A stretch of 64,000 bases of DNA from Ligustrum vulgare (lineage: Eukaryota; Streptophyta; Magnoliopsida; Lamiales; Oleaceae). Position 1 is the stretch's first letter, and every line of letters begins with the position of its first letter. The position numbers and the translations under genes were made by a program. Of this stretch, positions 53,136 through 64,000 are shown piece by piece. Location of the stretch: the NCBI GenBank assembly GCA_963555705.1, contig OY743190.1, positions 19,165,491 through 19,229,490 on the forward strand, in the 5' to 3' direction. The notes under the pieces were generated by a model. The model ran no database searches, was not told where the DNA came from, and saw nothing but the letters and a program-made list of their open reading frames with translations.

Positions 53136-53543
53136 TTAAAGTTGATTAGCACGGTTCTTTTCTATTCAGTCAATCATTTGAACATGATATCCTTACGGTC
53201 TTCCAACTGGTAAACCCTTGACAATTGTTGGTGAGGTATGACACTTCTCGTGTAGACAAATAATCTTCTTCATTTATATATTCAAAAGTTAATTTCAAAA
53301 CTAGACTGTAACTATTGATTTTACAAATCACTTCACTTCACTTCACTTCACTACTATATATAAAAACTACTTCTGAGTTTACTGTTCCTAAGGCCGAAAT
53401 GTACTTACCATTGATTATACTTCTTGCAAATTGAGTTTTTCAATTGATTATACTTCTTGCAAATTGAGTTTTTCAGAATCAAAAGGTGCATTTTTGTTGT
53501 CATCTGATGCATTTGCATTTTGAGTATTTGACTTCCATTGCAG

Positions 53544-53965
53544 GCTAATTTAATTTTGCTGAAGGTATTGGTGGCCAAATCACAATCAAATAACTTGCAA
53601 AAGCACTTGCAGAGCCTGGTTGATGTCTTGCTGAATGGGCAAGATAGCACTAAGAACCATTTCAATGCAAAGGCAAGTATTTGATTATTCAGGTCTGCTT
53701 ATGATTTACGATCCTTGATGTTTTCACTCTGAAATCCAATACTTAAATAGAAACTTTCTATTTCTGTTTCTGCTGCACTGAAGTTGTGTGCTAAGATTGT
53801 CAGTTTTGTGTTAGGCCAACTCTTTAGTGTCTAGCACATTTATTTCTCTGGTGTATTTGTGTAGGTTAAACTACTCCTTGAAATGTTTGTAAAAAATGTG
53901 GAATGGATGCTGTGAAGGAAGTCATGCCTAAAGAACATACAAAACTTCTAACCAACATCAGAAAG
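53544..53965 (+). pseudogene. Captured two-exon fragment of an RRP12-like ARM protein
   Basis: Exon a (53544-53672) reads LLKVLVAKSQSNNLQKHLQ and DSTKNHFNAK; exon b (53865-53965) reads VKLLLEMF...CGMDAVKEVMP and HTKLLTNIRK. These match the C-terminal part of RRP12-like proteins, ARM-repeat factors for ribosome-subunit export (family knowledge). The intron is retained with a GC donor (AAG|GCAAGT) and a GTGTAG acceptor. One base is missing in the A-run after MFVK, shifting frame, so the fragment is not functional. Confidence 0.7.
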
Positions 53966-55970
53966 GTTTGCCATCTCTGGAAACAAACAACTGTTTTTCG
54001 AATTCTTTAATAAACCACACATATTTCAATTTCAAATTTCCTCGCTCTATTCAATTGTGACTGCTATGTCAGTAATTCTTATTTGAAACCTTTTGTCTTC
54101 CTTAAATGATTTTTTGTTCTGGGAATGAGCCTGTTTTCATTATGTTGTTGGTTTGAGTTGATTACTAACTATTTGTTCCATTTGTTGATATAATGTTAGT
54201 TATTGTTAAGCATTCCATGTCAATGACACTTCCGTTAGACAACTAAAAAATCAAATCCATGATATAGGATTAAACTTCAGATCACTATCTTCAAATGTCC
54301 TTGAAAAATCTCTTTTTCTTTGACTTTTACTTGGATGCTTGTTCTTTTCGTATAAGAAACTTTGCTTAAAACTGTGGTTGTTTGAGAAGTAAAGATGAGT
54401 TGGGTTTTGGGATTGATTAATGATTCTTACCAAAATGAAGTTGATGTTGCTATAATTATTAATCCAAAGTTTGTAATTGTTTGATCATCAAAGGTACACT
54501 TTCTTGGGATCTGATTAGAGATTCTTTAGTCTCAGATTTATATTATTAAAAAATAGGTGTTAAAAATCAAAAAGGGTGTTTGGAAGGTGGCTTTAGACAT
54601 AAATTCCATTGCTTATGTCCGCAAAAACTGATTGCAATTCTGTCTGGCTCTAAATTAGGACTTTCAGGTAATATTGAAGGACATTTTTCATATTTTAGGA
54701 AGCATCTACAGGAAAAAGCAAAGAAAAACTGAGATCAATCATCTATAGTTCTCCAAAACTTGCTAAAATCACATAAAAATGAAATCCTTTTCACTTATGA
54801 AATTCATTAGCATTAGTTTCATTGGGTTTGGGTACTGAACATTCTTCTTTGGTGATATAGGAGTTATATTTTTCTCTTTTTTGTTAGATTATGGCCTCTG
54901 CATACTTAGGTATGCATTGTGTAAAATATATAAGAAAAATAATCATTAGCCAAGGAAAACAGATTACGCAAAAATATGATTTTGTTTATTTTGTTAAAGT
55001 TAATGTTCCATTTGTTTTAATTATTGTTATTTTGCTATACGTGGATTTTCACTGAGAAACTTTTACCAGTGAAGCTATAATTATGTTTAACTGGGTTATG
55101 TACTTGAGCATATTTGCTAAGCCTAAAGTTACGTTTAGGTAACTATTTATCTGCACATGTTGAGCTACTTTTTAGTATTATTATTATTATGAATTCCGTC
55201 TTTTTTTCTCTACTTATAACTATCTCATTAGTTTTTTTTTTTTTCCTTTTTTGTTTTCCAAATATGATAAAAAAAAAAAAAAACTATAGTTTTCTTTGTT
55301 CTTTCCATTAAATTTTATATAATTTTTTTCTTTGTCCTATATATTATCCCTTTTAATTTTTATTATTATATTTGGGTACATGAACAAATTATAGCTATTA
55401 ATAGTTAATCTCAAATTAAGATTTGATTATTAGATCTTTTTAAGGGAAACTATTATCAATTTTAATGAATTTATTCCTTTGTAATGATTGTTGAACAGTG
55501 ATTTTACCAAGTAGATTTTAGGCCCTCGAAGTAATTCTCTCCTTGATCCTTACCTTCTCCTTTGATTTCTTCCTTCCTACCAATTGTAGTTGAAATATGT
55601 CAATAATACTTATTATTAGTTACATATGCTACTTATCATGATTTTAAAGCTTTCATGCTTATAAATTTCTCATCCTTTCTGAAGCAAATGTTCAATGAAG
55701 TTTATTTCAGAAATTAATGTTTTCTTGTGACCAGAGAGGCTGGAAATCCACTTGTTAGAATGGTGTTTTAACTGTTAAGTAAGGTCATTTCCTTGATTTA
55801 TATGACTGCACTGGCTTTCCATGTTAAAATGTTTTAAGAGTTATTAAAAAACTTATTATTAGTTAAAATGCTTGATGGATTAGTTTAAATGCTTGCAGTA
55901 TCTATTATTAATTGAAGTAATTGATGAATTATATTCTCTACTTAATTTGTTCTACATTCTTATTTTGCAG

Positions 55971-56037
55971 GAGCAAAGTTAAAGACGGCACTTGATTTGG
56001 TGAATCCCAACACACAAGTTAGTCCTGAAGTTCAATA
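55971..56037 (+). pseudogene. Captured terminal exon, unidentified
   Basis: After acceptor TATTTTGCAG the frame reads AKLKTALDLVNPNTQVSPEVQ and then TAA, like the last exon of a gene. The parent is not recognised. Confidence 0.3.
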
Positions 56038-56238
56038 ACTGTAGTATGGCTTTGTAAACCTAAAAATTCTATTTTCATTTTGCCCTAATCCAACCATTTA
56101 TGTTAGATAACGTATATTTAGGTACCTTGGTAATTTTCTTTTCTGCCTTTCTGGTCTCAAACGGGGAAAAATGGGATTTTTAAGATTGAAAAGCTAATTT
56201 TATAAAATGGTTTTTTTTTTTTTTTTTTTTTTTTTCAG

Positions 56239-56381
56239 GTTGTATAGGATAGTGAAGGAGAGGAATGGAAGAGCCGGGGCAAATTAAACAAGCTTTGATT
56301 GAAGCCACGGCTGGGGCATTAGCCGGCTCAATCTCAAGGATTGTCACGTCACCTCTCAACATAGTTAATATTAGATTTCAG
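56239..56381 (+). pseudogene. Captured first exon of a mitochondrial thiamine-diphosphate-type carrier
   Basis: The segment lies between a very long poly-T acceptor (TTTTTCAG) and donor CAG|GTGAAG. From ATG at 56265 it encodes 39 residues: [20 protein letters not shown], then [16 protein letters not shown]. This is the start of plant mitochondrial thiamine-diphosphate carriers (first transmembrane helix of the MCF fold). The carrier signature P-x-[DE]-x-x-[KR] is degraded here to P-L-N-I-V-N, losing both charged residues. No later exon follows. Confidence 0.75.
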
Positions 56382-57500
56382 GTGAAGTTTTAATTTTTTA
56401 TTCTTTTTTATGGTTTCAATTTTTGAAAAAATGAGTGTAGTTGTATTCTGGTTAGAGGTGTTGAATTTTGGCTATAGTTGAAGAGATGCATAACTCAAAA
56501 TGAGATGATTGATTGTATTTGTATATTCTCCATTGGTAGTATTATGTAGCTTCATTTAGTTATTTGGGTTGAAATGATAATAACTCGATCGTATTTGTTT
56601 AAACTTCCAACTAATAATTCTGAGAAAGGAACAAACAATAGCACAGTTTTGAACACTTGCATGCATGTATGGTTGAGTCTGACTCAGATTTTAAACATTA
56701 TACTCATTTCCTTTTCTCAATTTGAAGATTGGAGAAAAAAAATAGCCTTAAATATGATCAAAATGTGAAAGGGTTGATGTTAGTTGATGATGATTATAAT
56801 TTCATGTCATTTTCTTTTTCTTTTTTTAGTTTCTGTGTATTGATTATGCATGATCTATAGTAATAATAGTTTGATTTTTGTTTTTTGGATATAGAAAGGA
56901 AGAACAAGATGCACAAAATCAGTTGGAAAGGAATAACCTTCAAAATAAGGTGGGGGGTCACTTTCTTTTATGTCGGTGCCATGGCAAGTTGATATCTATT
57001 ATATTCAATTTATTTGCTCAAGATACAAGGTACTTTTTTTTCCCCCATTTGAGCACTGACTGGAAAGAGCATTTTTAAATAAATAGTTTTTTTTGATAAT
57101 TTTGAGTTTTAAAGTATTTATTCTTGCTCACTATGTTGATTAATTACATTATTTTAACCTATGAGTTGAGCATGGAAAATAAGTGCGTTAGAGTATTATT
57201 GAATTACTTGAACTACCAAAGGTTTGTACATAGTAGCAAATAATCTATATAATTGACCTTGCAAGTATTTGACATACGACATACTTTTTACTTTTTTATT
57301 AAAATTAAAATGTTTGTCGACATTATAATAATCACTGTAGGTTCAACTACTTATACATTATGATTGATTCTCAATTTTAAATCAGGCCAAATTTATATCA
57401 TAAGATGTTTTTCAATCTTATTGTTACCTAATGTGTACTGACATATAGATATTTTTTTCATTACTAATTTCACGCGAATAAACACAAATATAATACGTTT

Positions 57501-57526
57501 CGTGCAACGCACGAAAATCTTACTAG
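57501..57526 (+). other. Helitron 3' terminus (hairpin plus CTAG)
   Basis: CGTGC-AAC-GCACG stem-loop followed by AAAATCTTACTAG and host T; the same layout as the other five Helitron ends in the window. Confidence 0.85.
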
Positions 57527-58462
57527 TTTGTGTTTAAACCTCTATATTTTCATAAAATTATTCTGAACTTTTAATGTTTTGAATCTTATAAATAAGTATT
57601 CATGTTTAGTCATACAAATTCAATGTAAATTTTTTACTTCAAAATTATATTGAAGTTGTATTACACATCTAATACTAAATAAACCTTATCGTATAAAACT
57701 TTTTATAAATAATCTAATTTTTTGTTATTTAATACATCTAAAATTCGAGCTTCTTTGCATTGCATTTTATTAAATTAATGAGTATTTTTTTTTATAGAAA
57801 GTCACATTTAATACGTAAATAATTTTTTAAAATGATTGTGATATTTTATTGGTCTTAATCTTATAGATAAATAAATTTGTGCAGTCATACAAATCCAATG
57901 TCGAATCAAGTTGTAATAGATTTTGTTATAAATAATCATACTTTTAATTTTTTTGTTACATATACATAATAACGTTCGTTTCTATATTAGATTATTTATC
58001 AAAATAATTTTATTTATAATTACATTTAATTATTATTTAATTTTTTATTCCAGAAAGTCTCATATCACATTTTTTAACATTAATGGTTAAAAAATTTATT
58101 TATATTGTTTTGAAATGATATAGTTATTAATGATTTTTTATCCTAACTGTTAAGTCTAAATTTTAAAAATAATTAACTATGCCATGATATAAATTGTTAT
58201 ATTTTAATTCAAAATTTATTATTCTTAAATTTCTACAATAATAAGTAAATTGTCTCCCAATTTACTCAATTGAAAATTGAGATGATCAATATTATATTAT
58301 AATTTTCATAAAAAAAACAATTACGTTGCATAAATATTAAAACAATTCATTTTTTATACGTATTGTTTTATATTGTCAATAGTCAAAACAGTGAATCTTA
58401 TCTTTTATACTCAGAATCTACATTATTAACTTTTTCATCTATTATTTGATTGTTCAGAGTAC
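57527..58462. other. Upstream part of Helitron 2, gene-free
   Basis: Very AT-rich DNA before the second RepHel copy. By analogy with Helitron 1, where coding starts about 2 kb from the 5' end, it should belong to Helitron 2, but I could not find its TC start. Confidence 0.35.
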
Positions 58463-58578
58463 ATGGACATTGAAGATCCGAAATTTAAGTGTTCATTTTC
58501 CAAGGCAAATTTTTGGTTTGAGGAGAGAGTAGATAAGCGCTATAAAATATATCGTAATCCGAAGCTCTCACTTTGTTG

Positions 58579-59280
58579 TAGGGGTGAACACAGTTTGTTT
58601 TGGGCAGTTTGTAGTAATATTTCAAACCAAACAATTTAAAGCAGTTTAAAATTTTTCCAAACCAAACTATTTCATTTTCTAAACAAAACGAAAGCAAACC
58701 ATTTTTTTATGGTTTGGTGCAGTTTGACACCGCGGATTGCCGACGAATGAATTAGTATATTCCAAAGCGATTTCAAATACACATATTCATCTAAAATCTT
58801 GAGTTGAAACTAGCTCAATAATAGTATTTAGTTTTTAATTAAATGCTTTATTGTGAATCAATTCATGTTGATAAACAAACTAATTATATAGAAGCAAACA
58901 TTTAAATTTTCTTAAATAAACTGTAGTTGGTTCTTACATTAAAAATTTTATTTTAAGAAAATGTCTTGGATGATGATTATGAAATACAGAAGCAAGAATT
59001 ATTCCAAATGGATGTGGATTTGAACAAATTAATCTTTGACTCCTTAATTTTGGTTTGTTGACAATAAAAAGTGCGTTGCATTTTTTTTTTTAAAATTGAA
59101 CGTTTGCCTTTATTTTTATTTATTTTTTAAAATTTGGCAGGTGGCTGTTTGAAACCTCGGTTTTGACAATTGAAACCTAATCTAAACAGTTTAAAGAAAT
59201 TTGGAATTTTTCCAAGCTGAACCAAACCATACCATTTGTTAAGGTTTAGTTCGATTTCGCGACTTATTTGTTCACCTCTA
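58579..59280. mobile_element. hAT-type non-autonomous element
   Basis: 702 bp with terminal inverted repeats TAGGGGTGAACA / TAGAGGTGAACA and a perfect 8-bp TSD CTTTGTTG (58571-58578, 59281-59288), the hallmark of hAT elements. Inside are mirrored GGTTTGG and CCAAACC phrases (58615-58735 and 59150-59240), typical of plant hAT MITEs. Removing it rejoins the RepHel frame at SLCCMQGK. Confidence 0.92.
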
Positions 59281-59380
59281 CTTTGTTGTATGCAAGGGAA
59301 AGTGAAAATTCCTCTTATGGAAGATCATCCTCTTATTTTGAAAGATTTGTTATATGACAGGGACGACGTGATTAAGAATT

Positions 59381-59551
59381 GGATTAATCTACTTAATCAG
59401 ATTGATTTACTTAATGATTTACCAATTTCTGTGTTGGCACAATTATGGTGGTTGATTTTAAAGATGATGTGATGGGTAAAGTGATGGATGTCTGCCAAGT
59501 GTATTGTAGGTAAGTCAGTCGGTAAATCAATCTGATAACATAGCATGGTTC
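59381..59551. mobile_element. 171-bp insertion with 9-bp TSD
   Basis: TTAAGAATT flanks it on both sides (59372-59380, 59552-59560). Both ends contain ATCAGATTGATTTAC in opposite orientation, so it is a small inverted-repeat element, possibly Mutator- or hAT-related. Its removal rejoins VIKN with NFVENIW in the RepHel frame. Confidence 0.7.
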
Positions 59552-60737
59552 TTAAGAATTTCGTTGAGAACATTTGGACATATAATTTGATGTTTTCATT
59601 CACTTCTATGGGGGAAATATATAATGGGCTCAATGATGGTAGAGGACCTCCCATCTTCAGATTACACTGTCAAAATAGTCATAAGGTTGAGGTCTGTTAC
59701 CTGATAACGGTTCAGAACGGCAATTTACTCAGCTTTACATTGTTGACAATGCGAATGAGGTTGAAAATAGAAAAAGGGTTGTGGGGGTACGTATTATGTA
59801 TTTATTGCTTAAATATTTATATTGGTTACGAATAATTTTGTTGTGATAGTCTAAAATTTAATTTATGTCTTTTAATGTCCCCCGATAAGAGTGAATCATG
59901 CGATTCAATGTTACATCATTGTATAGTTTTCTGACTTGAAGGATATGCTAGATAGTAAGGTAGTTCGGTTAGAGAAAAGATGATTGAGGAAAACACTTCA
60001 AATGTAAGACTTATACTTATTAGTCGGTGGGCGACTGATGATAGGAGATATGATTTGCCTATTGTCGATGAAATTGCCGGATTGATTGTCGGTGGATTTT
60101 GGTACACAACCTGGACACACGGATATCATTATCGCGCCGCATGGTGGACCATTGTAGCGGATAAGCGAAGTGCATCCTCTTTATTTACCTTTGCAGTATC
60201 CATTGCTCTTTCTGAGAAATATTAATCATACAGAGGGATTGTGCAATAGAACAAGGTTGATAGTTACAAAATTTGGTGATCATGATCTAGAAGGTCAAAT
60301 TCTTTCTAGCAGCAATGCATGACACAAGTTCTTTATTCCAAGAACGTTGTTGAGCCCTTCTGATTCTAGGATACCTATTAGATTTCGAAGAAGACAATTT
60401 CCGTTGATCATGTCCTATGTCATGACTATCAATAAGAGTCAGGGACAATCACTCTCGCATGTTAGACTTTTTCTTAAACGATTGGTGTTTACACGTGGAC
60501 AAATTTATGTTACGATTTCTAGGGTGACAAATCGTTCTGGATTAAAGATGTTGATTTGTGGTAGGAATGGAAGACCAACAAAATCAACAAATAATGTTGT
60601 GTACAAATAAGTATTCCAAAATTTGTAGTCATATGAAATCAATAAATGATGATCTTATCCCTTATTTGCGAAATTTATTTATTTTATCTAAAGGATTCAT
60701 CTAATTTCACATTGAATTATCTTTATCCAGACGTTTC

Positions 60738-60767
60738 TTCCTGTGCATCGCACGGTTGATTCACTAG
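60738..60767 (+). other. Helitron 2 3' terminus (hairpin plus CTAG)
   Basis: TGTGC-ATC-GCACG hairpin then GTTGATTCACTAG, host T following. The last 45 bases closely match the end of Helitron 1, showing the two are one family. Confidence 0.9.
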
Positions 60768-62194
60768 TTAAGTATAATAATGTTACTCTACCCTATTTGG
60801 TATCAATTGGGTTACATACAAAACATTTGCCATATATTCATCACTTTACCAATCACATTATTACCAAAATCAACTATCATATTGTACCAACACACAAATC
60901 GATAAATTATTAGGGTCAAGTAGACTAATTCTAATAAGTTTATAAACACTTTATTTTGGAAAATTAAAAAAAAAAAAAAAAAAAATTCTTGAATTTAGCG
61001 ATGGTAACAGGCAAGCTTGGGGCGGAGATGTTGTTTTTCGTCCCGCCCCATCCCCGTTTAAATAGAGGCGGGATAGGGATGTCAAAATCCTCATTTACAT
61101 CCGTATTTATTATTATATTTTTATTTTTTTAACAAGTATATTTAACAAGTAAAAGCTCAAAATCAAATTAATCTGTTAATTCTTATTCAAGCAACTAATC
61201 TTTTAATTTATAATCTTCTATTTTATATATCCACTTTGCTAATTAAACTAGCATATTCCAATAAATAATTAAGATCATACCCAGTGTATATATAATATAA
61301 GCAGATATACAAAATAGATCTATGTCATCTAACCTTAAAAGATACAATTCATACGTGAGAACTTATGTTTGTTGAGTATAGTAAAGTTCAAATATTTATG
61401 GAAAGTGAATTAGAATTTCTTGTACCAATGCACATATTTTAAAGATGAAGAGTCACCGAGTTAAGAGATTCTGATAATACAATTAAAATTTCAAATAAAA
61501 TATAGTGTTTGGTTTGAAATGAAATATTTGGTGAGCTAATTTTCATCTTTGAGTTTAGGATGTTTTTAATTTGGTTGGACTTTGTTAATTGGATTTGCTA
61601 ATCAGGTACTGATTTGGGGTGGATTTGGATCAGGGACCGTTATTCATGATTTGGAGATACTTTTTCATCACAATCCCTACTTTTGTTGAGGATTTTTTCG
61701 TCCTGTTCGAATCGAGAATCTATCAGGTTAGATGATTTCTCGCTCCCTTACCATCCCTATATGAATTGAGAAGTTAAAAGCAGGGGTGTAAATTACTCCA
61801 AGATACTATAACTGCAATGAGTTAGGTCCAGTTTGGTTTAACATTTTTCTTCTGGCAATTTAGAGAAAAATGATTGAATTCAAAAAAAAAAAAAAATATG
61901 ATTTCTGTTAAACATTACACAATTACAAAATAAATTAGCACTTAAAAGAAAAAGAAAAAAATATTAACCATGTATTTTTTGACGTGTGACCTTTTTTTGG
62001 CAAATTGCAATAAATGTAATTTTGTACGTGTACGTAAATTTTTACAATGAATGTAACTAACGTTGCGTTTTAATGATATTGTATAAGTAGTTTTTGTAAC
62101 ACTGATTGTAACTTACGTATTAAACTTTATGTTAAATCCCGTTTCAATATATTTAATTGTTCAAAATTGCAACTTACACTTTGTAATACTAGTA
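60768..62194. other. Gene-free stretch
   Basis: No coding frame. Contains a poly-A run (about 60966-60985), a GGCGGG/CCCGCCCC-rich patch (61018-61085) and a CGTCCTG/ATCCCTA patch (61640-61760) of the kind seen inside some plant hAT MITEs; ends and TSD not found. Confidence 0.3.
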
Positions 62195-62225
62195 CTAGTA
62201 TAAAAGCGTATGATGCACGTGATTT
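62195..62225 (-). other. Helitron 3' terminus, minus strand (degraded hairpin)
   Basis: Read on the minus strand: ACGTGCATCATACGC, TTTTATA, CTAG (62198-62195), then host T. The stem is worn compared with the other copies. The body would extend rightward; its 5' end was not identified. Confidence 0.55.
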
Positions 62226-63542
62226 TGTAATATTATTGTGAGGTGTATTTATTCAAATATTACACAATTTATGTTAATCAAATCATATTTATCTTGAGTT
62301 CGTGTACTACTCGAGAAGAAAATGACAATAAATTTATTCATGTCAGATATTGAAAGAATTGAAAAATGATTGAAATTGGAATTGAATGTTGTACAAATAT
62401 GAAATATGTTTCAGGGATGCTACTTGTACTTGTTGGTTGATAAGGAGTTGACAAAAAATGACGTGGTGAGATTGTATGTATTGATTTAAGAGTTAATGTG
62501 ATGAGTAATAGGATTGTGTAATTTATGTATTATGTCAACCTCCTTGTTAACCTTTGCAATTTTTCTTGGATGTGTGTGTAAACACGTTAAATTTATTTAC
62601 GAAGAGTTCAGACCAATTAAGCATGATTTGAGATTTTATTGGAATTTTTAACCATGCAAAACTTAAACATAATAATTAATGAATATATATATAAAGCCAA
62701 CTGAGATTCTGAATTATTTTTCTCTCTCAAAATCTCAATTAACATTATAATTGGCCAGTTTTCTTTGGTTGCATTTTTTTTTTCCCCATTTTCCAGTTTT
62801 CACACATTTAGTGAAGTAGTGAGCAATTTTCGGGTTAATTGGATTGTATTAGTTGTGTCATAACTGAAAAATGTAATTAACTTCATTTATCGAAAATTTA
62901 TACACACGACCGGCGTAACCCCAGTTGGAGTATACTGATACCAAATTTTGTCCACCAGAAAGTTCAAATCCCCTTTCAAATTTTAATTTTGCAAGAGAAG
63001 GAAGAATTCATGGCGGACCAGATAATCACATAATATGAGCAAAAAAGATTGGAAAACAATGGAATGATGAAATGCTTGCCACCCTTAAGATTCAATCCAT
63101 AATCAACGATCTCTCCGCCATCAAATGATATAATTTAAAATGAATGAGATATTGAGAAAAAGTAAAAACGTAAATAAAAAATTTTACATTTGATTTTTGA
63201 GACAATTTTATGGACAATATATTTTCAGTTTACTTGCACTTGTTAACTTGTATTAAATTTTTCGTTGAGATATTCTGTTTGACACTTATATTACATATTT
63301 TTCAACTTAATACAATAATTTTTGGAAGAATATTAATTATTACAAAATAAAAAAAATACTTTATACGTTAAAATAAAATAAAATATTGATGTCAATACTA
63401 GCATAACATGAATTCTAATGTTTTTAATTAATGGCACATGTACCGTAATAATTGCATAAACACTTATAACATTATTTTTTGCAACAATTTTCATATTTCG
63501 AAAGTCATTTTGGGCGGAAAACTATGTTGGCGTTATTTTTTA
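62226..63542. other. Gene-free stretch, probably body of a minus-strand Helitron
   Basis: AT-rich DNA without coding frames, lying between two minus-strand Helitron ends. Confidence 0.3.
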
Positions 63543-63572
63543 CTAGTATTTACCCCGTGCGATGCACGAAAG
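63543..63572 (-). other. Helitron 3' terminus, minus strand
   Basis: Minus strand reads TTCGTGCATCGCACGGGGTAA, ATA, CTAG (63546-63543), then host T; a clean CGTGC-ATC-GCACG stem-loop. The element continues past the right window edge; 63573-64000 contains no gene. Confidence 0.8.
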
Positions 63573-64000
63573 TTATTTTTTGTAATATCTATTTCAATAA
63601 GTATTCATAAAATGTTAATACTTTTACATAATCAAAAAAATAAAAATACATAAAATAATAATATTCTATTACAATAATTATTAAAATTTAAAAAACAATG
63701 TCCCTATTTGGTAGGTAATAAAATCAGGTTTTTATTAGATTTTAATAATAGTTGATGGAATGTGTTGAAAGTTGTATGAACTACGAAATGTGGTTCAAAT
63801 TAATTGTTGACTTTGAGTTGGATTTTAATAAAAAAAATTAGAATTATCAAACATGAGAAATATAAGTAATCCAAATTATTAAAAACTTATTTGCATAGTA
63901 AATGCTAATTATAATATTTAAATAATAAAATGTCAATTTATATATATAAATAATAAATGATCGTATGTTTCAATAATTTTTATGAGTTATTGTTAAATTC

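Larger units (their letters stand above)
49698..57526 (+). mobile_element. Non-autonomous Helitron carrying several gene fragments (extent inferred)
   Basis: The 5' end A|TCCCTACTATATATAAAG (49698) and 3' end CGTGCAACGCACG...CTTACTAG (57501-57526) with host T fit one plus-strand element of 7.8 kb. Other 5'-like starts at 52644 (A|TCTATATACTACTAAAAC) and 53348 (TCACTACTATATATAAAAAC) mean it may instead be two or three nested Helitrons. There is no RepHel. The interior holds exons of unrelated genes, all in plus orientation and mostly with intact splice sites, which is characteristic of Helitron gene capture. Confidence 0.6.
58463..60630 (+). pseudogene. Helitron 2 RepHel, internally deleted
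   Basis: Pieces parallel to Helitron 1: MDIEDPKFKC (58463), SLCC (about 58565), MQGKVKIPLMEDHPLILKDL (59290), then NFVENIWTYNLMFSFTSMG (59560) and FRLHCQNSHK. VREKMIEENTSNVR to DEIAGLIVGG follows (59965-60110), then PLYLPLQYPLL-equivalent sequence. At about 60213 the frame jumps to NINHTEGLCN, SPSDSRIPIRFRRRQFP, MTINKSQGQSL and TISRVTNRSG, the helicase C-terminus. Nearly all of Rep, including the HUH motif, and the helicase N-terminal half are missing. A hAT-like MITE and a 171-bp insertion interrupt the 5' part. Confidence 0.9.

Noticed and set aside
59236..59472. 78-codon ORF starting before the RepHel fragment
   Set aside because: Chimera of hAT MITE end, RepHel fragment and the 171-bp insertion; not a gene.

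Overview
The window is nuclear DNA of a flowering plant, most likely a eudicot. It is AT-rich and dense in plant retrotransposons, Helitrons and MITEs, with one recognisable host gene that has canonical plant introns. I see no bacterial or organellar signature. The species cannot be told from the sequence alone.

The host gene is a DEAH-box RNA helicase of the DHX37/Dhr1 type (minus strand, 32749-38363, 11 predicted exons, about 1318 codons). Its start, first exon, first splice donor and presumed promoter lie in one arm of a large inverted duplication (arms 38280-38740 and 38822-39286, 81-bp spacer). A second copy of the first exon therefore points the opposite way at 39203-39246.

Left of the gene (1-32.7 kb) is a nested retrotransposon landscape. 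It holds a decayed Ty3/gypsy element (1665-5458), a decayed Ty1/copia element (about 6860-11880) cut by a solo LTR, a second gypsy pol fragment (12232-13458), and large TG...CA LTRs starting TGTAGCG with 5-bp target duplications (19025-21549 is intact). There is also an internally deleted copia element with both LTRs and a matching TSD (26745-29925), sitting inside a 5-kb terminal-inverted-repeat element (25068-30143). Smaller elements are two related Mutator-like elements with 9-bp TSDs (22993-24048, 31048-32326), a Stowaway MITE and two foldback elements.

Right of the gene (39.3-64 kb) is a Helitron region. An autonomous-type Helitron (about 39330-49553) encodes a RepHel protein broken by two nonsense codons and a 3.6-kb solo LTR. 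A non-autonomous candidate (about 49698-57526) carries exon-with-intron pieces of several unrelated genes: a GBF-type bZIP factor, an RRP12-like ARM protein, a mitochondrial thiamine-diphosphate-type carrier and several unidentified exons. A third RepHel copy (58463-60767) has a large internal deletion and two small DNA-transposon insertions. Three more Helitron 3' ends point the other way, at 17516, 62195 and 63543.

Apart from the DHX37-type gene, essentially all coding potential here is mobile-element protein or captured fragments. Coordinates were read by eye and can be off by one or two bases, especially next to homopolymer runs.
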